19,749 bases of DNA from RECH01 sp964431105 (GTDB lineage Bacteria; Cyanobacteriota; Cyanobacteriia; RECH01): contig CAYSIR010000057.1 in assembly GCA_964431105.1 (NCBI GenBank), positions 1 to 19,749 of the forward strand. The letters run 5' to 3'. The notes under the pieces are model-generated. The model was not told where the DNA came from. It worked only from the letters and a program-made list of their open reading frames with translations, and did no database searches. Made by a program: the position numbers and the translations under genes. Below are positions 1 through 7,346 of this stretch, in pieces; positions within the stretch are counted from its first letter, which is position 1, and the number at the start of each line of letters is the position of its first letter.

Positions 1-25
1 TGCCTCCATAGGGTAGGCGTGGAGC

Positions 26-69
26 GGTTCAATAGTGGTTCAATAGTGGTTCAATAGTGGTTCAATCAT
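26..69. repeat. 11-bp tandem repeat, about four copies
   Basis: The unit GGTTCAATAGT occurs three times exactly (26-36, 37-47, 48-58), followed by a partial fourth copy GGTTCAATCAT (59-69). The array ends 18 bp before the ATG of the gene at 88, so it lies in that gene's leader or promoter. An 11-bp period is about one helical turn and is not a multiple of three, so it is not a coding repeat. No function can be assigned from sequence alone. Confidence 0.9.
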
Positions 70-87
70 TGGCAGCGCTCACTCCTC

Positions 88-1695
88 ATGGCTTCACTGA
101 ATCGAAATTCGTCCCGTTTCAATTGGCAACCCCTCGATCGCGTGGCAATTATTTTGATTGCGGTCTTACTGCTCGTGATGGGGGCACTGTTGCTCAAGGG
201 CGATCGCACTGCACCGCGTGTTCGGGATTTTAGCTGGCAAGGGCGGCAGGTCGGCGCACAGGATATTGCCTTTACCCTGACATTCAGCCGCCCGATGAAC
301 CACAGCAGCGTAGAAAATAATTTGCGGATTGAGCCGTCGCTGCCGGGCAGATTTAGCTGGGCGGGTCGCCGCATGGCCTACACGCTCAACCAACCTCCCA
401 CCTATGGCACAAGCTACAGGGTTTCCCTTCAAGGGGCGATCGATCGCTTCAGTGAGTTCGATGATGCCCGTACCCAGCTTCGTGAATTTACCGGGCAGTT
501 TGAGAGCCGCGATCGCGTGTTTGTGTACTTGGGGGTTGAGGGAGACGAGCGGGGTCGGTTGGTGATGCAAAATCTCACCCGCCGCGGGCGCACGATACTG
601 ACTCCAGAAAATTTAGTGGTGATGGATTTTATCCCCTATCCCCAAAGCGATCGCATTTTGTTTTCGGCCACAGAGCGATCGGAGGTTCAAACAACTGGTT
701 CCAAGCTGTACACCGTAACCACCGGCATCCATTACGAACGCCCTGATGAGCTGCTGCCCGGTGAATCACCAGAGTCCGCTGGCATCAGCGATCGCCCAGC
801 GGGCGTTGTGCAGGACGTGTTAGATAATAACCAATTTCAAAATCTGCGATTCAACCTATCCAGGGATGGCCGCACAATTGTGGTGCAACGCACGAACCGA
901 GAAACGCTTAATAGCGAACTGTGGAAAATTGAAGCCGGTGACGAGCCGACCCCTCTGCCGGGTGAACCGGGTGGTGATTTTTTGATCACGCCTGACGGTG
1001 AAGCGATCGCCGTACTGCAAGGAGAAGGAACGGCTATTCGGCTGCTGAATCCGCCAGAAGCCGAAGAACCGGAAGCAGCGCAGGATTCGCAGGGCAGAAT
1101 CAGTGCGGAAGCACCCCTCGACTTTTTGCCCCAGTTTGGGCGAGTGCTGAGTTTTGCGGCAGATGGGACGGCGGCAGCGATGGTGGATTTCAACTCTGAC
1201 TTTACCCAGTCGCTGTTTGTAGTGACGAACCAGAGTGAACAAACAGAATTGCTGACAACGAATGACGGCGGTTCAGTAAAGTGGGCTGACTTCGATGCGA
1301 CGAAAACAATCCTATATGCGCTGATTACGCGAGGTTTTCAGCTAGAATCGCCAGACACCAGCCAAGCGGCGATCGTGCCGGGAGTCATTTATGTGGAACA
1401 GCCCTATTTAGTGGCGCTGCGTTTGGATTCGGGAGAACGAACCGATTTGTTGCGATTGCCGATTCAACCCGATGTGCAAATGAGCCTTGCTCCAGACAAT
1501 TTAGCGATTCTGTTTGACCAAATTACGCCATCAGCCGATGAAGCCAGTCGCCTTAACGCATTCAGTCCAGATGAACGGGCGATCGCCAACAGCGAATTAT
1601 GGGTGTTGCCGCTATTGGTAGAAGACGGTCAGCCTATTCCACAGGAGCCGGAACCATTGCTCATATCAGGGACGCGACCGCGCTGGCTGCCATAG
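88..1695 (+). CDS. Membrane-anchored Ig-like / beta-propeller protein
   Basis: This is a 535-residue protein with one N-terminal membrane segment (about residues 18-37, a run of I, L, V and A after a short basic stretch) and no cleavage site, so it looks like an inner-membrane anchor with the bulk outside. Residues 45-120 resemble a bacterial Ig-like domain of the SbsA/Big_5 type, with the family's typical 'FSRPM' and 'GTSYRVSL' strands. The remainder has repeated strand patterns such as 'SRDGRTIVV', 'TPDGEAIAVL' and 'FAADGTAAAMV', as in TolB/WD40-like propellers. The ATG at 88 has no clear Shine-Dalgarno, but an in-frame stop at 55-57 limits extension. It converges on nadB with a 47-bp gap. 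I recognise the architecture, not a named gene; a role in envelope surveillance or scaffolding is only inference. Confidence 0.8.
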   Translation: MASLNRNSSRFNWQPLDRVAIILIAVLLLVMGALLLKGDRTAPRVRDFSWQGRQVGAQDIAFTLTFSRPMNHSSVENNLRIEPSLPGRFSWAGRRMAYTLNQPPTYGTSYRVSLQGAIDRFSEFDDARTQLREFTGQFESRDRVFVYLGVEGDERGRLVMQNLTRRGRTILTPENLVVMDFIPYPQSDRILFSATERSEVQTTGSKLYTVTTGIHYERPDELLPGESPESAGISDRPAGVVQDVLDNNQFQNLRFNLSRDGRTIVVQRTNRETLNSELWKIEAGDEPTPLPGEPGGDFLITPDGEAIAVLQGEGTAIRLLNPPEAEEPEAAQDSQGRISAEAPLDFLPQFGRVLSFAADGTAAAMVDFNSDFTQSLFVVTNQSEQTELLTTNDGGSVKWADFDATKTILYALITRGFQLESPDTSQAAIVPGVIYVEQPYLVALRLDSGERTDLLRLPIQPDVQMSLAPDNLAILFDQITPSADEASRLNAFSPDERAIANSELWVLPLLVEDGQPIPQEPEPLLISGTRPRWLP

Positions 1696-1739
1696 GAAGC
1701 CGTTGGACGGGCTGGGTTCAATGCCGCAACTTCGGCTTC
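1696..1739. terminator. Weak hairpin between convergent genes
   Basis: The arms GAAGCC (1696-1701) and GGCTTC (1734-1739) pair, and inside them GTTG (1702-1705) pairs with CAAC (1727-1730) across a small bulge. It fills the gap between two convergent stop codons and could end transcripts from both sides. There is no T-tract on either strand and the loop is large, so intrinsic termination is doubtful. Confidence 0.3.
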
Positions 1740-1742
1740 TGC

Positions 1743-3449
1743 CTAATGAACCGATTCTACGGACAGAATTGGGGCAGAGGTGTAGAGGCGATCGCCCTCA
1801 ATCAGAGTATGCACTTGCCACTGGTCGTCAGTCTTAGGATAGTCGCTACGATAATGCCCTCCCCGGCTTTCCGTCCGAAATGCGGCACTTTGCAGGATGA
1901 GGCTGGCAATATCAACCAGGTTGCGCAGTTCTCCCCAGTCGCGAATCGGGGCAGCCATGCTCGGTGAAACGGCGATCGCGCGGTGAGTGCTGTTAGGAAT
2001 ACCCTCATCCATCAACCACTGACTGAAGGCGCAGTAGTGCAATTGGTCGCGCAAGTCCGTGACCTGAGCGATCGCTTGGCGGAGGGTGGCCCCCTCCCGA
2101 CAAATGCCCGCCCCTTGCCACACAATCTGCCGCAGGTCGTGCCGCCATTGCAGCATCCGATGCGGTAAGGCAGGCGTGAGGTCTGGCGGCATCGGCTCTG
2201 GCAGCATCGGCTCTAGCGGCATCAGACGAGCTGGGCGATCGCTTGGCAGAGTCAGATGAGCCAAATTATGGCCAAAGACCAAGCATTCCAATAGCGAATT
2301 ACTAGCCAGCCGATTAGCCCCATGCACTCCGGTGCTAGCGGCTTCTCCAACGACATACAGCCCCGGAATTGATGTCGCACTGTTGAGATCCGCGAGGATG
2401 CCCCCCATCCAATAATGGGCAGCCGGTGCAACTGGAATGGGCTGCTGAAATACATCAATGCCATAGTCCTGGCAGCGGCGCACAATATTGGGGAACCGTC
2501 GCTGAATCACATCAGGCGGGATCGATCGCAGATCCAGCCAAACTTGGGGAGCGGCAGGAGACGCATCCGAATCAGTGTGCCGCAAATGTTGATAAATCGA
2601 CCGACTGACAATATCCCGTGCAGCGAGTTCACCCGCCGGATGGTAGTCAAACATAAATCGCCGCTGGGTGCGATCAATCAGGTGCGCCCCTTCGCCACGC
2701 ACTGCCTCACTAATCAAAAAATGGGGTGCGCCTGGCTGGGTCAATGCGGTGGGATGAAATTGCATGAACTCCAAATCCCGCACGATCGCCCCACATCGCC
2801 ACGCCATCGCCACACCATCCCCCGTGCTAACCGTTGGATTAGTCGTTTGGGCAAAGACCTGGCCGCCGCCGCCCGTAGCCAACAGCACCACTGACGCATA
2901 AATGGGTTGAATGCAGTGGTCATGCAGGGCGATCGCTCCCTGGCACTGGCCCGATGCAGGGTTTGTCCACAAATCCAGCACAAACGTCTGCGCCATCACC
3001 TCGATATTGGGACAGTTCAAGACATGGCGCGTCAGGGTTTCAACTACGGCCCGCCCCGTCGCATCCGCCGCATGCAGCACCCGATGACGACGATGGGCCG
3101 CTTCCAAGGTTAGGGCTGGGCGATCGCCCGATTGGTCAAAGGCGACCCCCAATGCTAGCAGCGATTCAATACAATCAGGCGCATGATCCACTAGGTACTG
3201 AACTGCCTCAAGGTCACACAGTCCATTCCCTGCCCGCAGCGTATCTTCCAGGTGCAATTGAGCCGAATCATCCGGTGCGATCGCGGCAGCAATGCCGCCC
3301 TGGGCCCAGTCACTGGCTGATTGAGCCAACGTTTCTTTCGTAATCAGCCCCACTCGATAATGGCTAGGTAAACAGAGCGCCGAATACAGCCCAGCCGCTC
3401 CTCCTCCCACCACCAACACATCAAACATTTTTGGATGAAACTCACGCAT
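1743..3449 (-). CDS. nadB: L-aspartate oxidase
   Basis: This FAD enzyme oxidises L-aspartate to iminoaspartate, which NadA condenses with dihydroxyacetone phosphate to quinolinate, the first committed step of de novo NAD synthesis. It is cytosolic. The 568-residue protein opens with a dinucleotide fold (VGGGAAGLYSAL, residues 13-24) and then SDWAQGGIAA, both typical of NadB. Further family motifs are HRRHRVLHAADATG, LEFMQFHPTAL, ISEAVRGEGAHLID, LAARDIVSRSI, PAAHYWMGGI and GANRLASNSLLE, with RGGHYRSDYP near the C-terminus. They carry the His and Arg residues expected in the active site of the fumarate-reductase/NadB superfamily. Met8 (ATG at 3428) is an alternative start that would put the fold at the very N-terminus, and neither start has a good Shine-Dalgarno. 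A Pro/Met/Glu-rich insert near residues 405-425 is the only unusual part. No nadA or nadC is in the window. Confidence 0.96.
   Translation of the reverse strand: MREFHPKMFDVLVVGGGAAGLYSALCLPSHYRVGLITKETLAQSASDWAQGGIAAAIAPDDSAQLHLEDTLRAGNGLCDLEAVQYLVDHAPDCIESLLALGVAFDQSGDRPALTLEAAHRRHRVLHAADATGRAVVETLTRHVLNCPNIEVMAQTFVLDLWTNPASGQCQGAIALHDHCIQPIYASVVLLATGGGGQVFAQTTNPTVSTGDGVAMAWRCGAIVRDLEFMQFHPTALTQPGAPHFLISEAVRGEGAHLIDRTQRRFMFDYHPAGELAARDIVSRSIYQHLRHTDSDASPAAPQVWLDLRSIPPDVIQRRFPNIVRRCQDYGIDVFQQPIPVAPAAHYWMGGILADLNSATSIPGLYVVGEAASTGVHGANRLASNSLLECLVFGHNLAHLTLPSDRPARLMPLEPMLPEPMPPDLTPALPHRMLQWRHDLRQIVWQGAGICREGATLRQAIAQVTDLRDQLHYCAFSQWLMDEGIPNSTHRAIAVSPSMAAPIRDWGELRNLVDIASLILQSAAFRTESRGGHYRSDYPKTDDQWQVHTLIEGDRLYTSAPILSVESVH
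2190..2225. repeat. Short 15-bp repeat inside nadB
   Basis: Near-copies of a 15-bp unit built around GGCAGCATCGGCTCT lie head to tail. Translated on the minus strand they give a run of (L/P)EPM-type residues. The period is a multiple of three and the reading frame stays open, so this looks like a small in-frame expansion in a surface loop of NadB. Confidence 0.55.
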
Positions 3450-3917
3450 TTCTATAAACCAACGGAGACAGAGGTTGAGATCAGCGCTGCAATCAGCCCT
3501 GAGCAGTTCGGACTGCTAAACGATTGAGCCATCTGGCCTTAAGCCAGGCGGTGTCTATTCCCAATAAATCGATGCAAAACCGTCGCCGCTTTGCTGAAGA
3601 CATCGGAGTTCGTATAGCCCGACGGCTCCTAGACAAATCAAAACGATACAATTGCCGATGACCCATCCGACTTGGGAACCCCTAAAAAAAAGTGACCTGA
3701 AATCCAGAGTGCCTATGATGACCGCTGATATTCAGTTTTGGATGTTGCCTAAAGGATTCATTATCAGATGGCTATGAGAAATGCCCATGCCAAATTGACA
3801 TGAGCATTCCACCATTGGATTGAATCGCAGTAAATAGTAGTCTATCGAAACTAAGCGGTGCTGCTGTGAGCTTAAACACTAAACCCGCGATCGCCGCCGT
3901 GATTTAGCTGGGTCAAC
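3450..3917. other. Gene-free spacer between psbU and nadB
   Basis: This 468-bp stretch has no ORF that looks like a gene. It should contain the nadB promoter (minus strand, right-hand neighbour of 3449), but I see no hexamer pair strong enough to mark. It holds a small hairpin CTGGC-cttaa-GCCAG near 3529-3543, an A8 run near 3684-3691, and the larger hairpin listed at 3780-3808. Confidence 0.6.
3780..3808. other. Hairpin downstream of psbU
   Basis: AATGCCCATG (3780-3789) and CATGAGCATT (3799-3808) pair over 9 of 10 positions around a 9-nt loop. On the minus strand it sits about 110-140 nt beyond the psbU stop, so it could be the 3' end of the psbU transcript. No T-run follows, so it may be a processing or stability hairpin rather than an intrinsic terminator. 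Confidence 0.35.
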
Positions 3918-4349
3918 CTATCCGCCATACACGCCGTTGTTGAAGCGATCGCCCCCTTCAACAAGAGCCGCATCCGGATCAGAAACCGTAAAATTGTCCA
4001 AATTGGCTCGCAGAATGTCCAATTGGCGCTTATTTAATCCCGGCATCTCCAGTACCGCTTCAACCGATTCAAAGGGGGCATTACGGATGATTTTACTAGC
4101 CAGCGTGGGATATAGCCCTGGATATTGAGTAAAGGCGCGGACATTAGTGTTATTCAGATCAATCTTCTTACCAAACTCGGTTGACAGTTTGTCATCGATT
4201 GAATTTCTAATCTCAGCAACTACAAGCGACGAGGCCCATGGAGATGCCATCCATTCCGCAGCAAAGGCAGGCTGAGAACTACCTAGCCAGCCTAATCCGG
4301 TGATGATGAGTCCTACTACAATCGACAACACGCCCACTCGTCGTTTCAT
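3918..4349 (-). CDS. psbU: Photosystem II 12-kDa extrinsic protein PsbU
   Basis: PsbU is a lumenal subunit of the cyanobacterial oxygen-evolving complex that, with PsbV and PsbO, stabilises the Mn cluster and its chloride/calcium requirement. The precursor is 143 residues. It has a lumen-targeting signal peptide (MKRR, a hydrophobic core, then AFA at 28-30 with cleavage expected before Ala31). The mature part carries the family core DDKLSTEFGKKIDLNNTNVR, then QYPGLYPTLASKI and the tandem helix-hairpin-helix-like segment around MPGLNKRQLDIL, and DNFTVSDPDAALVEGGDRFNNGVYGG at the end. Length and motifs fit the family throughout. A purine-rich AGAGGGA lies about 9 nt before the ATG. It is apparently monocistronic, with long spacers on both sides and a candidate promoter at 4384-4389. 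Confidence 0.97.
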   Translation of the reverse strand: MKRRVGVLSIVVGLIITGLGWLGSSQPAFAAEWMASPWASSLVVAEIRNSIDDKLSTEFGKKIDLNNTNVRAFTQYPGLYPTLASKIIRNAPFESVEAVLEMPGLNKRQLDILRANLDNFTVSDPDAALVEGGDRFNNGVYGG

Positions 4350-4383
4350 TGGTCAGATCCCTCTCAGTATGAATTCATCGGAC

Positions 4384-4389
4384 ATAATA
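4384..4389 (-). promoter_or_regulatory. Candidate psbU promoter (-10 box)
   Basis: On the minus strand, TATTAT (5 of 6 to TATAAT) lies 34 nt upstream of the psbU ATG, predicting a leader of about 28 nt. The region 17-18 nt further upstream reads CTTTTAT and is a poor -35, which is common for cyanobacterial promoters. This is pattern matching only. Confidence 0.4.
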
Positions 4390-4419
4390 TCAGCCGAATC
4401 GGTGCAATAAAAGGTTGGA

Positions 4420-4679
4420 GCATTAAGTTCATAGATGAACACTGCGTTGGTCGGCTGATTGTTGCCGATTGCACCCATTGGCTACAGGGCGATCGCTACC
4501 TAGTCGGTGCGAATCCTGGATTCACTGATGTCGGCTGTTACCATCCTGCTCAGCGAAACCCCGCAACCATTGCAGGAGAAACTAGCAGTGCTTGGGGGCT
4601 ACACGAAGCGGCGATCGCGAGTCATGCTTTGCCCAGCCTCAAACCAGCGGTGCCAAGCCAGCCCTTCGCTGCCGCATGA
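4420..4679 (+). pseudogene. Possible glutathione S-transferase C-terminal remnant
   Basis: A plus-strand frame (codon starts divisible by three) is open from before 4420 to the TGA at 4677-4679 but has no plausible start or Shine-Dalgarno. Around 4480-4570 it reads QGDRYLVGANPGFTDVGCYH followed by PAQRNPA. This looks like the 'LVGxxPSxADFxxYHP...RNPA' region of the C-terminal helical domain of some GST-family proteins. Further on, EAAIASHALPSLKPA resembles their 'EALxIA..A.P' tail, with roughly 35 residues missing between. The likeness is from memory of the family and is short. The alternative is a chance open frame in the psbU-cyclase spacer. Confidence 0.28.
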
Positions 4680-4756
4680 CAACCCTATTTAAGAGACTAC
4701 CATCTCAGATCCCTACTTCTGACACGAACCCACCAAGCCAGAACAAACGGCGATAG

Positions 4757-4787
4757 GGGTATTTGTACAAGGATCTTGGGTGGTGTA
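4757..4787 (-). repeat. Diverged copy of the hairpin-repeat 3' segment
   Basis: Read on the minus strand, this segment begins ACACCACCCAAGATCCTTG and ends in AAATACC. It matches the segment at 19252-19280 (ACACCACCCAAAATTCTTA ... GAATACC) at about 23 of 29 positions without gaps. It therefore appears to be a third member of the repeat family attached to the MITE copies, here without a nearby MITE and with its hairpin partner eroded. Confidence 0.55.
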
Positions 4788-4853
4788 GATGAAGACGAAT
4801 GAATGACTGCCGATCAGGGTCAGCGCATCACGCCCAGCAGAGCATTACGAGTA

Positions 4854-5849
4854 TCAATGATGATTATTAAGCCGCAAAAACTTATCAAAGTCTGAGAAAA
4901 AGCAAGCATAGGTGATGGTTGGAACGTCATATCCTTTCAATTCCACCTTGCGCTGTTGAAACAAGTCCGTATGCTGCATGGACTCAATCAAATATTGATG
5001 TGTAACCTCACCCAATGCCACATCCATTTTGAGTTCTTTGGTAGCGGACTCTAGCCGAAATGCGGCATTGACTGTATCCCCCAGGGCGGTATAGTCGGGG
5101 CGATCGCCCGTACCAGTATTTCCTACCATGGCATACCCCGTATTCAGCCCAGCCCCAACCCGCACCGGAAACGGCAGCGGATAGCGTTCGTGCAGTTGGC
5201 TTGTCATTTGATGCAGCGCTCGAACTGCCTGGGCAATACGGATCATTTCAGCGTGATCTACCCCTTGGGAGCCGTGAATCCAGACCGCCATAATGGCATC
5301 ACCGATGTACTTGTCCACCCAACTGCCATACTCTCGAATGATATCGCCAGCCCGTCGGAACCAAGTCCCAATGACCTCAGACAAAATCTTTTCATCCAGT
5401 TGACGGGTCATTACCGTATAGTCGCGGATGTCTACAACCAACACTGAAATGAGCCGTCGGACGTGCAGTGTGGCCGTTGCAGTGAAATCCTGTGAACTAT
5501 TGACTGGCTGAATGTCTGACACTGGCTCGTTGGACGGACAGTAGAACTCTAGCTCAGTTTGCCCAAAGGTTAGCGCATCGCAGTGCTTCAGGGTAACGGG
5601 CACTGTCACTCGCCGTCCATTCACAAACGAACCGTTGCGGCTGCCTAGATCTATCAAGTAAAAATCCCCCGTTTCCATCTGCTGAAGCATGGCATGGTTG
5701 CGGGAAATCCAACGATCAGGCAACACAAAATTGTTATCGTCTCCCCGCCCAATAGTCCAACAGTTTGTGCCTGTTAGGGAGAGATAACGGTTGCCGGACT
5801 CTGTCCGTAGTATTAAATGGGGAACGTGTTGTGAATCCACTACAGACAA
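4854..5849 (-). CDS. FHA-domain class III adenylate cyclase
   Basis: Predicted to make cAMP from ATP. The 331-residue soluble protein has an N-terminal FHA domain (about 15-105: GRGDDNN at 34-40, SRNH at 49-52, SRNGSFVNG at 70-78), which binds phosphothreonine peptides. A class III cyclase catalytic domain follows (about 130-315). Both metal aspartates are visible (D140 in VVDIRD, D184 in KYIGDA), as are the adenine-selecting Lys180 and Thr254 (DYTALGD) and the transition-state pair N261/R265 (VNAAFR). A Lys/Thr pair is typical of class IIIb enzymes, several of which respond to bicarbonate. All catalytic residues are present, so it should be active. There is no ATG before the FHA domain: the frame opens after a TAA with TTG (5849), and GTG at 5840 is the other choice. 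Phospho-regulation through FHA is inference. Confidence 0.92.
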   Translation of the reverse strand: MSVVDSQHVPHLILRTESGNRYLSLTGTNCWTIGRGDDNNFVLPDRWISRNHAMLQQMETGDFYLIDLGSRNGSFVNGRRVTVPVTLKHCDALTFGQTELEFYCPSNEPVSDIQPVNSSQDFTATATLHVRRLISVLVVDIRDYTVMTRQLDEKILSEVIGTWFRRAGDIIREYGSWVDKYIGDAIMAVWIHGSQGVDHAEMIRIAQAVRALHQMTSQLHERYPLPFPVRVGAGLNTGYAMVGNTGTGDRPDYTALGDTVNAAFRLESATKELKMDVALGEVTHQYLIESMQHTDLFQQRKVELKGYDVPTITYACFFSDFDKFLRLNNHH

Positions 5850-6051
5850 TTATGAAACCACTGAGCTATCCCTTATAAGGTATCCGAGGCACCCGTTCGC
5901 GATCAGCACGACATTAGAATATGGAATTCTCTGCTGCACCGTCCGAAATTATAATTCCAATCTAAAGGAATTTACGAACAGGTTGCTATTCCAAACTCAG
6001 GGAACCGCAGCACGAATGAGCGGCCTCAGCGTGTTCCAATCATATCTTTAC

Positions 6052-6759
6052 TCAGGCTGCGATCGCAGCGACTAGGAATAGTCCATCCACCAACAGTGTA
6101 CTCAAAACTGCCCCGCTGAATGCCCAATAACACGGCTGGCGCATCTGTAGCGGCATCGCCCCCACCACTATGAGCAGCCCCGCAAGTGTCAGTCCCCAGA
6201 TGACCCCCCAGGGGGTTGTCACATTGGCGATCGCCGCCTGAAAGATAGGATGAACCCAGTCTGGCTCTGCAATCATCAGTTGTCGCCAGTGGGGGATCAC
6301 ATTTGTAATGTAAAAATATACGTCGGTGACGACGGTTCCGAACAGCGAACCGAGGTAGAACCAACTGCCAATCATCGCTTGCCGACGGGCTAAGCAGGCG
6401 ATCGCGAGGGGTAGACCAATCGCCTCAATCGGGAGATGGAAGAGTGGCTCCCAGCGTAGCCATCCCCAATAAATTGAGCCAGCTAGCCACGTCCAGGTAA
6501 ACCCAACTAACAAATCACCGAGCGATCGCGTCTTGGGCGATCGACAGAGATAGAGCGCCAGCATTAGCCAACCAGCGGTTAGCGCTAAGCTGAGTTCCGG
6601 TCGCCAGCGGACAAGAGACGCCTGAAACAGAACCGGAACCGAAACTAAGAAGACCGCAATCCACAGCGCAGCACGATGCCCCATGCCGAGGATTGGCAGC
6701 GATGGGAAGGACGCTGGCGGGCAGGTATCGACAGGAGCCACAGCATCAACAGTGTTCAT
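6052..6759 (-). CDS. Seven-helix membrane protein, DUF3120-like
   Basis: This 235-residue integral membrane protein has about seven hydrophobic segments (for example AALWIAVFLVSVPVLF, LSLALTAGWLMLALYL, LLVGFTWTWLAGSIYW, GSLFGTVVTDVYFYI, WGLTLAGLLIVVG and LSTLLVDGLFLVAAIAA). The segments GTVVTDVYFYI, PHWRQLM, IFQAAIANV and FSGAVLSTLLVDGL match my recollection of DUF3120, a family of unknown function found mainly in cyanobacteria. I chose the ATG at 6759: an upstream in-frame TTG at 6792 would add 11 residues but has no better ribosome site. A promoter candidate at 6801-6827 gives a 35-nt leader to this ATG. Neighbouring genes give no functional clue. Confidence 0.75.
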   Translation of the reverse strand: MNTVDAVAPVDTCPPASFPSLPILGMGHRAALWIAVFLVSVPVLFQASLVRWRPELSLALTAGWLMLALYLCRSPKTRSLGDLLVGFTWTWLAGSIYWGWLRWEPLFHLPIEAIGLPLAIACLARRQAMIGSWFYLGSLFGTVVTDVYFYITNVIPHWRQLMIAEPDWVHPIFQAAIANVTTPWGVIWGLTLAGLLIVVGAMPLQMRQPCYWAFSGAVLSTLLVDGLFLVAAIAA

Positions 6760-6800
6760 ATACGAGCTTTTGTATGAGTTGAGGGGAAGCAATGGTTAAG

Positions 6801-6827
6801 ATTATTAATTTTGTTCATCTTTGTTAA
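6801..6827 (-). promoter_or_regulatory. Candidate promoter of the DUF3120-like gene
   Basis: On the minus strand TTAACA (6822-6827, 5 of 6 to TTGACA) and AATAAT (6801-6806, 5 of 6 to TATAAT) are separated by 15 bp, somewhat short. Transcription would begin near 6794. Confidence 0.35.
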
Positions 6828-6971
6828 CATACCACATTGTCTATCCCCCCTGGGGGCATCTGTTTTCAACTTCTACGATTTTTTCAGATTTCGTTAGTTT
6901 TGCAGCCGTCGTGGTTTTACTTGGGACATGAGAGGGTTTGAGGAGCGGCTCCGCCCCTCAAACACTTCTTT

Positions 6972-7089
6972 CTATGCATTACGCAAAAGTTGCTAGACCT
7001 TTTGCCTCACAACCCTTCTATCGGTCACTCAGAGTCCTCGTTTTTGAACGGAGGAATGCGGGTGATTGCTAGATCTGCGTAATGGATAG
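6972..7089. mobile_element. MITE-like element, copy 1 (118 bp)
   Basis: The ends are inverted repeats: CTATGCATTACGCA (6972-6985) and, read on the other strand, CTATCCATTACGCA (7076-7089), 13 of 14 identical. The element contains no ORF. It aligns without gaps to 19107-19224 at about 102 of 118 positions (86%). A 10-bp direct repeat AAACACTTCT lies on both sides (6960-6969 and 7090-7099), consistent with a target-site duplication, although two extra T's separate the left copy from the inverted repeat. It is non-autonomous; no transposase with matching ends is in the window. Confidence 0.8.
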
Positions 7090-7129
7090 AAACACTTCTC
7101 TTTGGGGGGTTGGTATTTGTGTGATAGCT

Positions 7130-7162
7130 TTTGGCGATGTGGACAATGTCCACACCGCCAAA
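7130..7162. repeat. Strong 15-bp-arm hairpin beside MITE copy 1
   Basis: TTTGGCGATGTGGAC (7130-7144) and GTCCACACCGCCAAA (7148-7162) form a 15-bp stem with a single mismatch and an AAT loop. It is 40 bp beyond the MITE end and about 190 bp beyond the ferredoxin stop (minus strand). No T-run follows on either strand, so it is not a standard terminator. A similar hairpin follows MITE copy 2. Confidence 0.8.
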
Positions 7163-7346
7163 GGTCATAACCACTGGAGGATCACCTGTTTTGGTGTTGG
7201 AAGGTGTATGCGATCGCGCTAAAGCCGCACGCCGAAACAGCGCAAGCAGCAGAAACGTCCTACGCTGAGACAGACAGTATGCAGCAGCAGGGCAGAGGCG
7301 ACAATGAGCCGTGCGATCGCCTGATTAAGCGCTACTCATTCGCCGT

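Larger units (their letters stand above)
4350..4853. other. Spacer between psbU and the FHA-cyclase
   Basis: This is 504 bp without an intact gene. It contains the psbU promoter region (next to 4349), the possible GST remnant (about 4420-4679) and a diverged repeat segment at 4757-4787. A 61-codon plus-strand frame starting at 4507 has no family resemblance or ribosome site and is not taken as a gene. Confidence 0.6.
6760..7346. other. Gene-free spacer with MITE and hairpin
   Basis: This 587-bp stretch has no gene. From left to right it holds the promoter candidate of the membrane protein, a C/G-rich palindrome (CCCCC-ct-GGGGG near 6845-6856), the MITE-like element (6972-7089), the hairpin at 7130-7162, and about 180 bp with HIP1 sites in which I see nothing more. 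Confidence 0.7.

Noticed and set aside
4507..4692. 61-codon plus-strand frame in the psbU-cyclase spacer
   Set aside because: No ribosome site; a neighbouring frame gives the more recognisable GST-like remnant.
5948..5953. TATAAT on the minus strand upstream of the FHA-cyclase
   Set aside because: The -35 region is poor (CGTAAA/TTCGTA). It remains possible but is too weak to annotate.
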